NCBI RefSeq assembly: GCF_016097555.1
Contig: NC_054704.1
Location: 100,987,820-101,051,819 of the forward strand
Direction of reading: 5' to 3'
DNA from: Gigantopelta aegis
Taxonomy: Eukaryota; Mollusca; Gastropoda; Neomphalida; Peltospiridae
DNA: 64,000 nt
The notes beneath the pieces are model-generated. The model ran no database searches and was not told where the DNA came from. It saw only the letters and a list, made by a program, of their open reading frames with translations. A program made the position numbers and the translations under genes. Positions 46,401 through 64,000 of the stretch are shown here, piece by piece; positions within the stretch are counted from its first letter, which is position 1; each line of letters begins with the position of its first letter.

Positions 46401-48630
46401 CCTCTCTAACTGTTTTCCAAACAGTGCTCCAGGGCTGGTGTATCAAATGCCGCAGTATATGCTATTATGTCCGTGGGAAAGAGCATATTGGATGTATCTG
46501 TCCAATGGGAAATGAAGCGGACTTCCTCTAAAATTATATTTCATAATGATCATATATTTGACATTCAATAGCCGTTGATCAAGAAATCAATGTGTTCTAG
46601 TGGTGTTATTAAACTTTTTTTTATAAAACTTTTGTTCATTTCTACTTAGAATATATATTACCCTCATTTGTTGTTATTGGTTACCTATTTAAATTTGATT
46701 TTCTTTCCTGTTAACAACAATAAAATAGGCGGATGAAAATTTAGTTTACATCTAATTATCGTCTACCTAGTGCAGTTTCTTCAAAATGAGTAAATATTTT
46801 ATCCATGTACAAAACTAAGACTACACGTGTGTTTACAATATATTTTTATAGGTGAAGTTATTTTAAGGCGTTTGAAAATAATCAAAGACATGCGTGACTG
46901 GTATTACGACGATTACAAGCGCTCCGATATACGTGATAGGACTATGATGAAACGAGCTTTCTCTCAAATTCTAAATTACTTCCGTAACTTGCGACAAATA
47001 AGTCGCGGAAATTTTCTTTTTAAAAATGTGATAACTGTGTGAGCCATTTGATAAGTTATATCGCTTTAATTTGTTAGCTAAAAAATAATAAAACACTAAC
47101 CGTCCCTGTCCCAAAATATATTGGTGTGTGTGTTATATGCAACTGCGATCAGAGTCTGATTAACAATAGTTGAAACTAAGTTGTCCATGAGAGTTTTGAG
47201 TTTTGTTAAAATATTGTTGTTTATATATTTGTTTTACGTGTGTTTGCAGGGACTTAAGCAGGGGAGGAGGATCTAGGAGGGGGATCTAGACTAGCGAGCG
47301 AAGTTTTAGGAGGGTTCGAGTCATGTTCCTCCGGGGGGGGGGGGCTTTGAGCATGGGGCTGTCGACCCTGGATCGCCCTGCACAAGTGCCTGTTGTATGT
47401 GTCACTGTGTGTGTGTGTGCGCGCGGGTGTGTTCGCGTGTGTGTGTGTGTGTGTGCGCGCGCGCGCGTGTGTGTTCGTGTGTGCGCGCGTGAGAGACAGA
47501 GATACAGACAGACAGACAGACAGACAGAAAGAAAAAAATATTTTATTTAACGACGCATTCAACACATTTTATTTACGGTTATATGGCGTCAGACATAGGT
47601 TAAGGACCACGCAGATATTGAGAGAGGACAGGGTAGTACATACCACGGCCTTTGGTATACCAGTCGTGGTGCACTGGAACTAGAATACAGACAGACCGAG
47701 ATAATGTACATACATCCGAGATGGTGAGGCCAGGGTCACAAATACGTAGAGGTTTTCTATTCACATTGTGTTTGTAATCCATATTTCTTTAGATATTAGC
47801 TTGATTTATGTATCATTTGGGTAGGTACTTATAACAGAAATTATATAAACATGCAATAAACAAAAAATACTTTGAGTGCAGTTTACGAGATCTGGAGCCA
47901 AATGACTCTTTTTATTATTGTTGACATGAATTTCTTTATGTGAGTTGTATACTGAATCGACATACATATACTATAATATACTAGGGTTGTTATATAAGGG
48001 CAGGTTCGACTGTATACATCCTTGTTTTGTTATAAATAATGTCCAGGCTTGAGACGTTTTGACAAAACCAAAAATTCACATTACATAAATTATCAGACAT
48101 TTAAAAGACAACAGGCCATCTTTTAAACATTTTTTTATTTTTTATTAAAATGCAAATTTACTTTAGCTTTCAGTTGGTCGGCTGGTATTTTTAATATTTT
48201 AGTTTATTTTTTTAATATTATATTAAAACGCTTGGGAAGAAAAATAAATAAATCCGTAGTTATTACTAAAAAAAAAAGAAAGAAAGAATGAATAAATAAA
48301 AGAAAGAATGAATAAATAAAAGAAAGAAAATAACGATGAAAATAAAAGGAAGTGATAAAATCTGGTTACAGCAAACAATATAGGCATATCTTGATTTTAA
48401 AAAGGGTATCTGATTGGGATGGGTTTCCAGTTTCTATTCTGGGATTGCGACTGAATCTGAATGATTTCTCATGATGATTATTTTTGCCATGGCCAGTATA
48501 GAACGTTCTTGTTAACTCCAGATAATGAGTATATGATTAGATGATGTGACAGATAAAACTTATAAACTCCACTTACCTGCGATAAACTGAAAAACACGGC
48601 AAACAAACGCGAAGCCATGTCGCTCGCCAT
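40647..48630 (-). CDS. GLOD5-like secreted protein with two glyoxalase/VOC domains, 7 exons
   Basis: Exons in transcript order (minus strand): 48630-48577, 45877-45740, 45093-44938, 43735-43607, 42964-42854, 42088-41933, 40901-40647. Total 999 bases, 332 residues plus stop, all junctions phase 0 with GT-AG. Residues 1-25 look like a signal peptide (MASRLFAVFFSLSQVLSGISA). Domain 1 is about 36-155 (IDHFLIAV, GNPVEIYLG, SIYFRDPDGNLLEVANY). Domain 2 is about 171-287 (LDHFVITA, NWEIFLG, SIYFRDPNQNLIQLAN). The closest family I recognise is GLOD5. The two middle exons are both 156 bp and cut at matching places, so the gene arose by internal duplication. Three N-glycosylation sequons (46, 119, 251) and a hydrophobic end ARFIFLIIVLSIF suggest a secreted, perhaps GPI-anchored protein. 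Substrate unknown. An alternative in-frame ATG is at 48618. Confidence 0.9.
42089..42335 (-). pseudogene. two extra copies of an exon start of the GLOD5-like gene
   Basis: Upstream (in transcript terms) of the exon at 42088-41933, the acceptor plus first about 45 exon bases are repeated twice, ending near 42185 and 42277. Each copy keeps TATGTAG|CGGACGAACTGGGAG-like or near-identical sequence and the codons for RTNWEIFLGPQKIN, then diverges. With the real exon this makes a three-copy tandem of about 92-97 bp. Confidence 0.85.
43352..43420. repeat. (TA)n microsatellite
   Basis: About 34 TA units within an intron of the GLOD5-like gene; the YIYIYI reading frame is an artefact. Confidence 0.95.
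43816..43910. repeat. short foldback element (TACCATTTATCTT family), copy 2
   Basis: 'aataccatttatcttaaaac' and 'gtaagataaatggcactt' form arms around 'aacgagcaaaagcgagttg'. Similar to 20862-20951. Confidence 0.65.
43922..44168 (+). mobile_element. SINE-A copy
   Basis: Head GGGGCGGGACGTAGCCCAGTGG with a good A box, GGAATCGATCCC B-box-like, 'tgcatataaaagatcccttg'; the tail is shortened to AACAAAACAAACTT. It sits in an intron of the GLOD5-like gene. A SINE-B tail fragment follows at 44290-44360. Confidence 0.8.
44394..44549. repeat. 156-bp foldback element
   Basis: Inverted ends AACTGCCAGCACAAAGTTG and CAACTTTCTGATGGCAGTT, with further pairing inside (GTCCAACT/AGTTGGCC and TACGACTC/GAGTTG-type motifs). 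No coding capacity; class unknown. Confidence 0.6.
45146..45426 (+). mobile_element. SINE-A copy
   Basis: 'agcggcactagcacagtgg' head (diverged), 'ggtgggcccagtgggccatt', 'ggtgcatataaaagattcat', tail 'gctctagtggtgttgttaaa'. Located in the intron between exons 2 and 3 of the GLOD5-like gene, close to exon 3. Confidence 0.78.
46337..46612 (+). mobile_element. SINE-A-related copy, diverged
   Basis: 'gctgggtcttgctcagtcgg' head, B-box-like GGGTCGAACCCC, 'ctccagggctggtgtatcaa' and tail 'gttctagtggtgttattaaac'. Its head resembles the 25137 copy, so these two may form a subfamily. Confidence 0.7.
46851..47042 (+). other. unexplained open reading segment antisense to an intron
   Basis: After a TTTTTATAG|GTGAAG acceptor-like site, 63 codons run open to TGA, reading EVILRRLKIIKDMRDWYYDD and on through RQISRGNFLFKNVITV. 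Composition (Arg, Lys, Asp, Tyr, Trp) looks more protein-like than most random ORFs here. There is no ATG at its start and I do not recognise the family. It could be an exon of an unseen gene, a decayed gene fragment or chance. Confidence 0.25.
47405..47535. repeat. (TG)n/(CG)n and (GACA)n microsatellite
   Basis: TG repeats with CGCGCG interruptions, then ACAGACAGACAG and GAAAG. Poly-G precedes it at 47334-47343. It is immediately followed by a minus-strand SINE. Confidence 0.9.
47534..47690 (-). mobile_element. truncated composite SINE, minus strand
   Basis: Minus strand: 'accacgactggtatacca' then 'gtatgtactaccctgt' and the SINE-B tail 'gtgttgaatgcgtcgttaaa'. The head is missing. Confidence 0.72.
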
Positions 48631-50157
48631 GTCCGGGTCAGTTGCGACTGACAACTCGCTGGGTTTTGTTCAAGTTATAACCACCGTTGTGTTGGTGTAG
48701 CCAGCGGTAGGACCCGGACGCGAATATTTCAAATAGGGAGGTTTCCATTTCAGATTTTCAGTGGATGCTAAGACGCATTTGGATGTGGATGTACCATGAG
48801 TGGTTTATCTAAGGGCGTGGGATGTGCTATCCTGCGAATCAGACTAGGCTGCCCCAGCGAATCGGACAGGGCTGCCTCCATGCATTTAAATAATATATAA
48901 AGACTTTTCAAACATTATCATCATTATCGTCATTATCATCATAATCATCATTTAGTTTAATTTTGCTTCATTCTTCATAGTCCATGGATACTTATATTCC
49001 ATTTACAGGATATAAGCGGGAGGACTAACGAGAAATGGACACATGGACCAATTTGCTAGAAGGGCATCCCTATAGTGGACCAAAAAAAAAAGGAAAAAGG
49101 GGAGACTTGAATATTTTTAGGGGGACGCATCCCCTCCCCCTCCACTTGGTTTAAGTATTGATAAGAGAATGGAGATGGGAGATAATTGTTTTCTTTTACC
49201 AATCATAATCCATCAATTAAGCAAGCAAACAATTGAATTTAAGCAAGCTGTCGATTAATTATACAAATGCATACAATTAATAAAATTAACATGTCAACTT
49301 GACAACAAACAATGTTTGTAATGCCCATCCTGGTTTGTCTAGTTTAACTATTAATATTTCCTTGTCTTAAAAAAAAAAAAAAAAAAAAAAAAAATTCCTC
49401 CCTCTATAAAACAACAACAACAAACAGACAAAAACAGTTTCCTAATAAGCTATGTCCAGCGGGGGTGGGATGTAGTCCAGTGATAAAGCACTCGCCTGTA
49501 GGACAATCGATTGTCGTTGGTGGTCCCATATTGGACTATTTCTTGTTCTAGCCAATGCTCCATATCTGGTATAATAAAGGCCGTGGTATGTACTATCCTA
49601 TTTGTGAGATGGTGCATATAAAAGATCACTTGATGGTGATCTACCAGACTGTGGTATAGTTGTTAAGCCATCGAATATAAAGCTGGTAGGTACTGTGTTC
49701 GCATCCCGGTACCTGCTCCCACCCAGAGGGAGTTTAACGACTCATAATGGCATTGAGTATGTGTATGGCCTCTCCACCAACTTCTCTCTCTCACTAACCC
49801 ACTGTACTAGATGATATATCTCAGATAGCTGAGTATGTGCCCAGGAAGGCGTGTTTGAATCTAATTGGATATAAGCACGTAAATAACTATAAATGAAATT
49901 AATAGCGTGGCGGTAGCAGCTGCGATTTTTTTCTGACATTATTCGTGGTGTATGTCCACAAATATAGATGTGTTGAGTGCATCGTTAAATAAAACATGAA
50001 CATTTCTTACTTCATTAAATTTCTTCCATATTCAATAGCTGATGATTAATTTATCAATGGGCTTTTGTGGTGTCGGTAAACAAAACAAACTTTTAGCGTT
50101 CGTTATTTTCGGTGCTTAACAAATGATGGTTGGAGTTTTAAAACAGACATAAACACA
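48631..50157. promoter_or_regulatory. divergent intergenic region between the GLOD5-like gene and MAGOH
   Basis: About 1.5 kb separates the two start codons. The part nearest the GLOD5-like ATG (48640-48780) is noticeably more GC-rich and has scattered CpG, as expected of a promoter. The rest holds poly-A, SINE-A and SINE-C. No clear TATA box or single shared promoter was recognised, and the SINEs make a compact shared promoter less likely. Confidence 0.4.
49461..50095 (+). mobile_element. SINE-A interrupted by SINE-C and a SINE-B tail
   Basis: SINE-A head and body lie at 49461-49640 ('gggtgggatgtagtccagtg' ... 'gcatataaaagatcacttga'). SINE-C follows at 49641-49884, then a SINE-B-type tail (about 49960-50000). 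The SINE-A tail resumes at about 50026-50092 ('caatagctgatgattaattt' ... 'gtcggtaaacaaaacaaac'). This nesting shows SINE-C is younger than this SINE-A copy. It ends only about 65 bp before the MAGOH start codon. Confidence 0.72.
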
Positions 50158-59806
<9,649 letters not shown>

Positions 59807-59872
59807 AACAAACATTTGTCACACTGTTTTTATCATGTCTCATAGCTTTTATCATCACATTGGTCATTTGGA

Positions 59873-59878
59873 AATAAA
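59873..59878 (+). promoter_or_regulatory. MAGOH poly(A) signal
   Basis: AATAAA 67 bp after the MAGOH stop codon, followed by TTTTAAAAAA; consistent with a short 3' UTR. Confidence 0.75.
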
Positions 59879-60189
59879 GACTTTTAAAAAAGGAATCCTT
59901 TTTATGGATATTTGAAATGCTTCTATTTGAAATATGTTTCCAAGCAGTTGTGACTGCATATTGTGTTCCATGAAGATTCTCAAAGAATGAAGAAGTTGTG
60001 TTGGTACTAGATCAGCAGTGTTTTTGTGATAATGAGTTTATAAATTTAATTTTTTTTTGTCTCACATTTACAATGTAAAAAGGCAAGATACAGGTATTAT
60101 TTTTATGGTGGTGGTGGTGGTGATGACAGCATCAACTTTGATCTAAATACCAAAAGTGCTTTGGTCAAAGAATTGATCTCTGGCGTTTT

Positions 60190-60920
60190 ATCATGTGCCA
60201 ACCAGTGCCCTACGACTAGTCTTGTTAAGGGCCATCCTATCTGTGAGAAAGTGCATATTAGTCACATACCGGTCCAACTGGAGGGGACTATGGATTTCAT
60301 CTCCGTCCCGTCTGTGAGAAAGTGCATATTAGTCACATACCGGTCCAACTGGAGGGGACTATAGGTTTCATCTCCGTCCCGTCTGTGAGAAAGTGCATAT
60401 TAGTCACATACCGGTCCAACTGGAGGGGACTATAGGTTTCATCTCCGTCCCGTCTGTGAGAAAGTGCATATTAGTCACATAGCGGTCCTACTGGAGGGGA
60501 CTATAGGTTTCATCTCCGTCCCGTCTGTGAGAAAGTGCATATTAGTCACATACCGGTCCAACTGGAGGGGACTATAGGTTTCATCTCCGTCCCGTCTGTG
60601 AGAAAGTGCATATTAGTCACATAGCGGTCCAACTGGAGGGGACTTTAGGTTTCATCTCCGTCCCGTCTGTGAGAAAGTGCATATTAGTCACATAGCGGTC
60701 CAACTGGAGGGGACTATAGGTTTCATCTCTGTCCCGTCTGTGAGAAAGTGCATATTAGTCGCATACCGGTCCAACTGGAGGGGACTATAGGTTGTGCATA
60801 TTAGTCACATAGCGGTCCAACTGGAGGGGACTATAGGTTTCATCTCCGTCCCGTCTGTGAGAAAGTGCATATTAGTCGCATACCGGTCCAACTGGAGGGG
60901 ACTAGGTTTCATCTCCATCC
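60190..60920. repeat. 71-bp minisatellite, about 9-10 copies, seeded by a SINE fragment
   Basis: The unit is 'tgtgagaaagtgcatattag' + 'tcacataccggtccaactgg' + 'aggggactataggtttcatc' + 'tccgtcccgtc'. The start of the unit (CTGTGAGAAAGTGCATAT) resembles the SINE-A body (CTGTGGGATGGTGCATAT), and a SINE-A piece lies just before (60196-60245). The rest is the start of the dispersed repeat at 60930. One unit is internally shortened near 60795. Confidence 0.9.
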
Positions 60921-61280
60921 TGTCTGTTGTCCGTCTGTCCCACATATAGGTTTTTTTTTTAATTTTCAAAATGTCTTGAGGTATTTTGTGTATAGCTTTA
61001 TCATGTACTGTTACAGATTGACTTTTATTTCAATTTACCCATTTTTGTTAAGAGTTATGGCCCTTGAACTTAGGAAATGAGAAAATTTGTTGGGGCCCAT
61101 TAGGGGACCTGTACTTAAGCAGTACTCTCAGAATGTTTGTTAAATATCGCTACCAGCTATTTTGGAAAAATAATACAGGTTTGTTGGGGCCCAGTAGGGG
61201 ACCTGTACTTTAGCAGTACTCTCAGAATGTTTGTTAAATATCGCTACCAGCGATTTTGGAAAAATAATACAGGTTTGCTC
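60921..61280 (+). repeat. dispersed repeat with an internal 104-bp duplication
   Basis: Contains 'ctgtcccacatataggtttt', 'gctttatcatgtactgttac', 'gagttatggcccttgaactt' and a tandem pair of about 104 bp ('gttggggcccagtaggggac' ... 'ggaaaaataatacaggttt') at about 61090-61275. It is the parent of the 41-bp and 81-bp arrays near 35 kb. Class unknown. Confidence 0.7.
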
Positions 61281-62237
61281 AAAGACTATAATTATGTCAC
61301 AATTATGTGATGTTTGAGATCCAATAGCTGATGTTCAATAAATTAAACACGCTCTAACAGTTTTTTCTTAAGTCATAAGTATGGCAGCTGAAATCACTGC
61401 TATCACGCAGAACAAATTACAGTCGAGGACATCAAGTTAATGTCTATATCATACAGATACTTGGTTGAGAAAGAGAGGAAACCTATTTCTGCCACACGAG
61501 CGTCTACAAAACCAAAATTAAGGGATTATTTATATGCATTTTCCCAGTCTGGTGTAACAACCGGTAACCAGTCCACTTCATCAGGAGAAGGCGCTGATTA
61601 GCTCCCCCCCCCCTCCCCCCACCTCTTACCATGATTTTGGCACTCAAGTTATTAATTCGCCCTTACACCGGTGCTCTACCTTCCACACAACCTTGAATCT
61701 GTCCGGGACTCCCTATCACACGTCAGGAAAGTGTTCTACCACTGAGCAACATCCTGCTGAAATTACTAATATAATCCAATATTTTAAGCCGTTAACACTA
61801 GTTTTCGAGATGTGCACTTTTTTAAAGACTTTTTTGTTGTTGTTGTTTTGGGTTTTTTCGTTTTTGTTTTTACTTTAAAGCAACACCCCTCAGTTTTCAG
61901 CAGTTGCAGCTACATTTCACACTATTTCGTAATTTGTACGTACGACATTATTGGAAGGTAAAATCTGATTTGGGCTAATATTAACATTGCGACGACAACA
62001 TGTTAAACACATATAGGCCTACTGATAGTGTAAACAGGAAAATATCTTTAATATGTAACGGGGGGTGGGGGGAGGCGTACGTACTTAGTCCAATTTGGAC
62101 CGATTTTCTACGTTCGAATTGGACATGGAGCTACTATGTTAGCTTAAACCTAAAGTTAAAGCTTGGTGTCCACTAGCGTACATTGATTATTAATCGTCGG
62201 ATATGGCATATAATTTTGACAAATGATAAATAGTCTA
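61281..62237. other. intergenic DNA, small SINE remnants only
   Basis: A SINE-A tail fragment at about 61312-61360 ('gagatccaatagctgatgtt') and a possible degraded tRNA-like region at 61660-61760 ('gtgttctaccactgagcaac'). A C-rich tract at 61603-61620. No gene recognised. Confidence 0.45.
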
Positions 62238-62404
62238 GTTTTCATTAGTAGCAAGGGATCTGTTTTATGCATTATTCCACAGATATACCAGTCGTGGTGC
62301 ATTGGCTGGAACAAGAAATAGCCTAATAGACCCACCTACATGGATCGATCCTAGACCGATCGCGCATTAGGCGAGCGCTTTACCATTGGGCTATGTCCCG
62401 CGCC
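62238..62404 (-). mobile_element. SINE-A head and body, minus strand
   Basis: Minus strand: GCGGGACATAGCCCAATGGTAAAGCGCTCGCC head, then 'gatcgatccatgtaggtgg' (relative of the B box) and 'ctggtatatctgtggaataa'. The 3' part is missing. Confidence 0.78.
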
Positions 62405-62659
62405 TGAACTAAAAGAAGAAAGACTATCCATCTAGATAATAATAATAATAAAAAAAAAAAAAAAAAAATAAAACCCACCCCAAATCCCACCTTTAAATTA
62501 ATATTATACGGGCACTTTATATTACAGAGATTTTATTTTATTTATATTTAAAATATATAAACTGTTAGCGCTTTGCAAGTGCGTCCTTCATAACTGCGGG
62601 TACTATATGCACTTGACTAGAGCAGGCGTAATTGTTGAAGTACCCGAGAGGTTATCCGA

Positions 62660-62690
<31 letters not shown>

Positions 62691-62924
62691 GACAACGTTT
62701 GACGAAAATGTCAACAATAAACGTTTCATTGCCGGGTCATCAATTGCCTAGGCACGTTCATCAGTGTGCTGCTATAATAAGAGAGCACTGAATGTTATTC
62801 AACGATAAAATCACAAAGCACATGGCTGTTTATTTACATTCTGGACCACGTGGTACAAACGTTGTTGTAGCAACCACAAATGGACGATCGAACTGACAGG
62901 TGCGTGCTTGATCACAACTTTCAA

Positions 62925-63015
62925 AATGGCGGCTGGTGTCACAACGGGAATATGTGATAGACAGTAACAATTAATTTGGGGGTTTACCCCTTCCATGTGA
63001 CATGAATTTATCAGG
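62925..63015 (+). promoter_or_regulatory. possible promoter/5' exon with YY1-like CAAAATGGCGGC
   Basis: CAAAATGGCGGCTGG at about 62922-62936 resembles the YY1 core found at many housekeeping transcription starts. Its own ATG reads only 13 codons (MAAGVTTGICDRQ) before TAA. A donor-like TATCAG|GTATTA follows at about 63015. It may mark the start of a gene running out of the window to the right; nothing downstream confirms it. Confidence 0.25.
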
Positions 63016-63498
63016 TATTACTTTTTCTTTGTTTTCACAATTTTTTTAACAGAATAATTCAAACACTTGTAAGTTGTAGATTTGAAAGTTGCAAACTTTT
63101 TGTTCTTAAAGTAGCATTATTGCAGTTAACATACTTTAAATGTCTGTTATATTTTAAAAATATTCTTTGTCTTAATATCCATTGAAATGGCATTCATAAA
63201 ATAAATATAGTCGTATTTACATGGAATAGATTGCACCTCTGTGTACCTTACACATCACCAATATTGTAGCTTTACATTGTAAATCTCTTTTCAACCATTT
63301 TTTTCATTTCACTTAATTATTACAATGTTTTAATTGTTTTGTTAAACTTCTTGAACACATCTTTGATATTTTTCAAAAGTTTTTGTTTCCTGTTAAATGC
63401 GAAAAACAGTATATATAAAACATTTTATTTTGGAAAAGTATTTTATGTGGTATATCAATCAGTACAAAAAGTTTGTTTAATTGAGTACTTGAGCAGGT

Positions 63499-63653
63499 TG
63501 ATTTATTAATCATCGGCTATTGGGTGTCAGCCATTTGGTAATTCTGACATATACAATACTGATAGTCTTAGAGAGGAACCTGCTACATTTTCCCATTAGT
63601 AGCAATGATATTTTATATGAATCATCCCACAGACAGGATAGCACATACCACGA
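63499..63653 (-). mobile_element. SINE-A 3' part, minus strand
   Basis: Minus strand: 'gtggtatgtgctatcctgtc', 'gggatgattcatataaaata', 'tgctactaatgggaaaatgt', tail 'cgatgattaataaatcaacc'. The head is absent. Confidence 0.78.
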
Positions 63654-63924
63654 TCAGTACAAGACCAAAATGATTGTTCTATATTATTTTCTTGGTATTT
63701 TTGTTTTAATTAGGGTCGGCAGGTTAACATTAGAGTCAGTTGGGTAATGGAAACAAACAAGATTTTGTGTTGTTGCTACAAATATTTAAATATAAAAATG
63801 TAATAGCCCTTTTTTTTCTTTCTCCATCTTGCTTTTGAAATTATGAATCACAAATGTGTAACAGTTAACTGGTTAATTAGTACAGCTATTAGATGTCAAA
63901 TGGTCATAGTGACACTTCAGAAAA

Positions 63925-64000
63925 CCTGGGGAGTGATCAGCTCTGATTGATCCATTGATTTTCCCATTCCAACCAGAGCCCCATGACTGATATTTCAAAG
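63925..64000 (+). mobile_element. SINE-A-related fragment cut by the window edge
   Basis: 'gattgatccattgattttcc' and 'agagccccatgactgatatt' correspond to the middle of SINE-A. The copy continues beyond the window. Confidence 0.5.

Noticed and set aside
47323-47683. ORFs in the TG/GACA microsatellite near 47.4 kb
   Set aside because: Low-complexity translation only.

Overview
This is eukaryotic nuclear DNA, AT-rich and dominated by introns and repeats. The intron-rich metazoan genes and the very abundant tRNA-derived SINEs suggest a mollusc, most likely a gastropod. The phylum is an inference from the repeat style; I did not place the species. No prokaryotic operon, rRNA, CRISPR array or recognisable LTR or virus-like element was seen.

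Three host genes can be reconstructed exon by exon. (1) RAD17, the DNA-damage checkpoint clamp loader: plus strand, 16 coding exons from 15469 to 39739. The first coding exon(s) were not located with certainty. (2) A convergent minus-strand gene, 48630 down to 40647, with seven exons. It encodes a 332-residue protein with two GLOD5-like glyoxalase/VOC domains, a predicted signal peptide and a hydrophobic C-terminal tail. (3) MAGOH (mago nashi), the exon junction complex core subunit: plus strand, five exons from 50158 to 59806, giving a complete 149-residue protein. MAGOH and the glyoxalase gene are divergent, with about 1.5 kb between their start codons. RAD17 and the glyoxalase gene are convergent, with stop codons about 0.9 kb apart.

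Layout: 1-8950 is repeat-rich and intergenic (microsatellites, a pogo-like MITE, SINEs, a 1.6 kb repeat field around a GGGATAGAATGACGAACAG motif). 8953-15468 is upstream of or within the 5' end of RAD17 and carries a TTAA-flanked transposon and a tandemly duplicated SINE. 15469-39739 is RAD17, whose introns are packed with minisatellites, including a 3.6 kb array of 59-bp units. 40647-48630 is the glyoxalase gene. 50158-59806 is MAGOH, with a 2.2 kb Kolobok-like element in intron 1. 59807-64000 is intergenic and repeat-rich.

The most unusual property of the window is the number of minisatellites (at least thirteen) and the fact that several begin or end exactly at host splice junctions, so that an acceptor or donor is itself tandemly copied. 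The second most interesting item is the apparently secreted, possibly GPI-anchored, internally duplicated glyoxalase-fold protein, in which each half has lost a different residue of the usual His-His-Glu metal triad.
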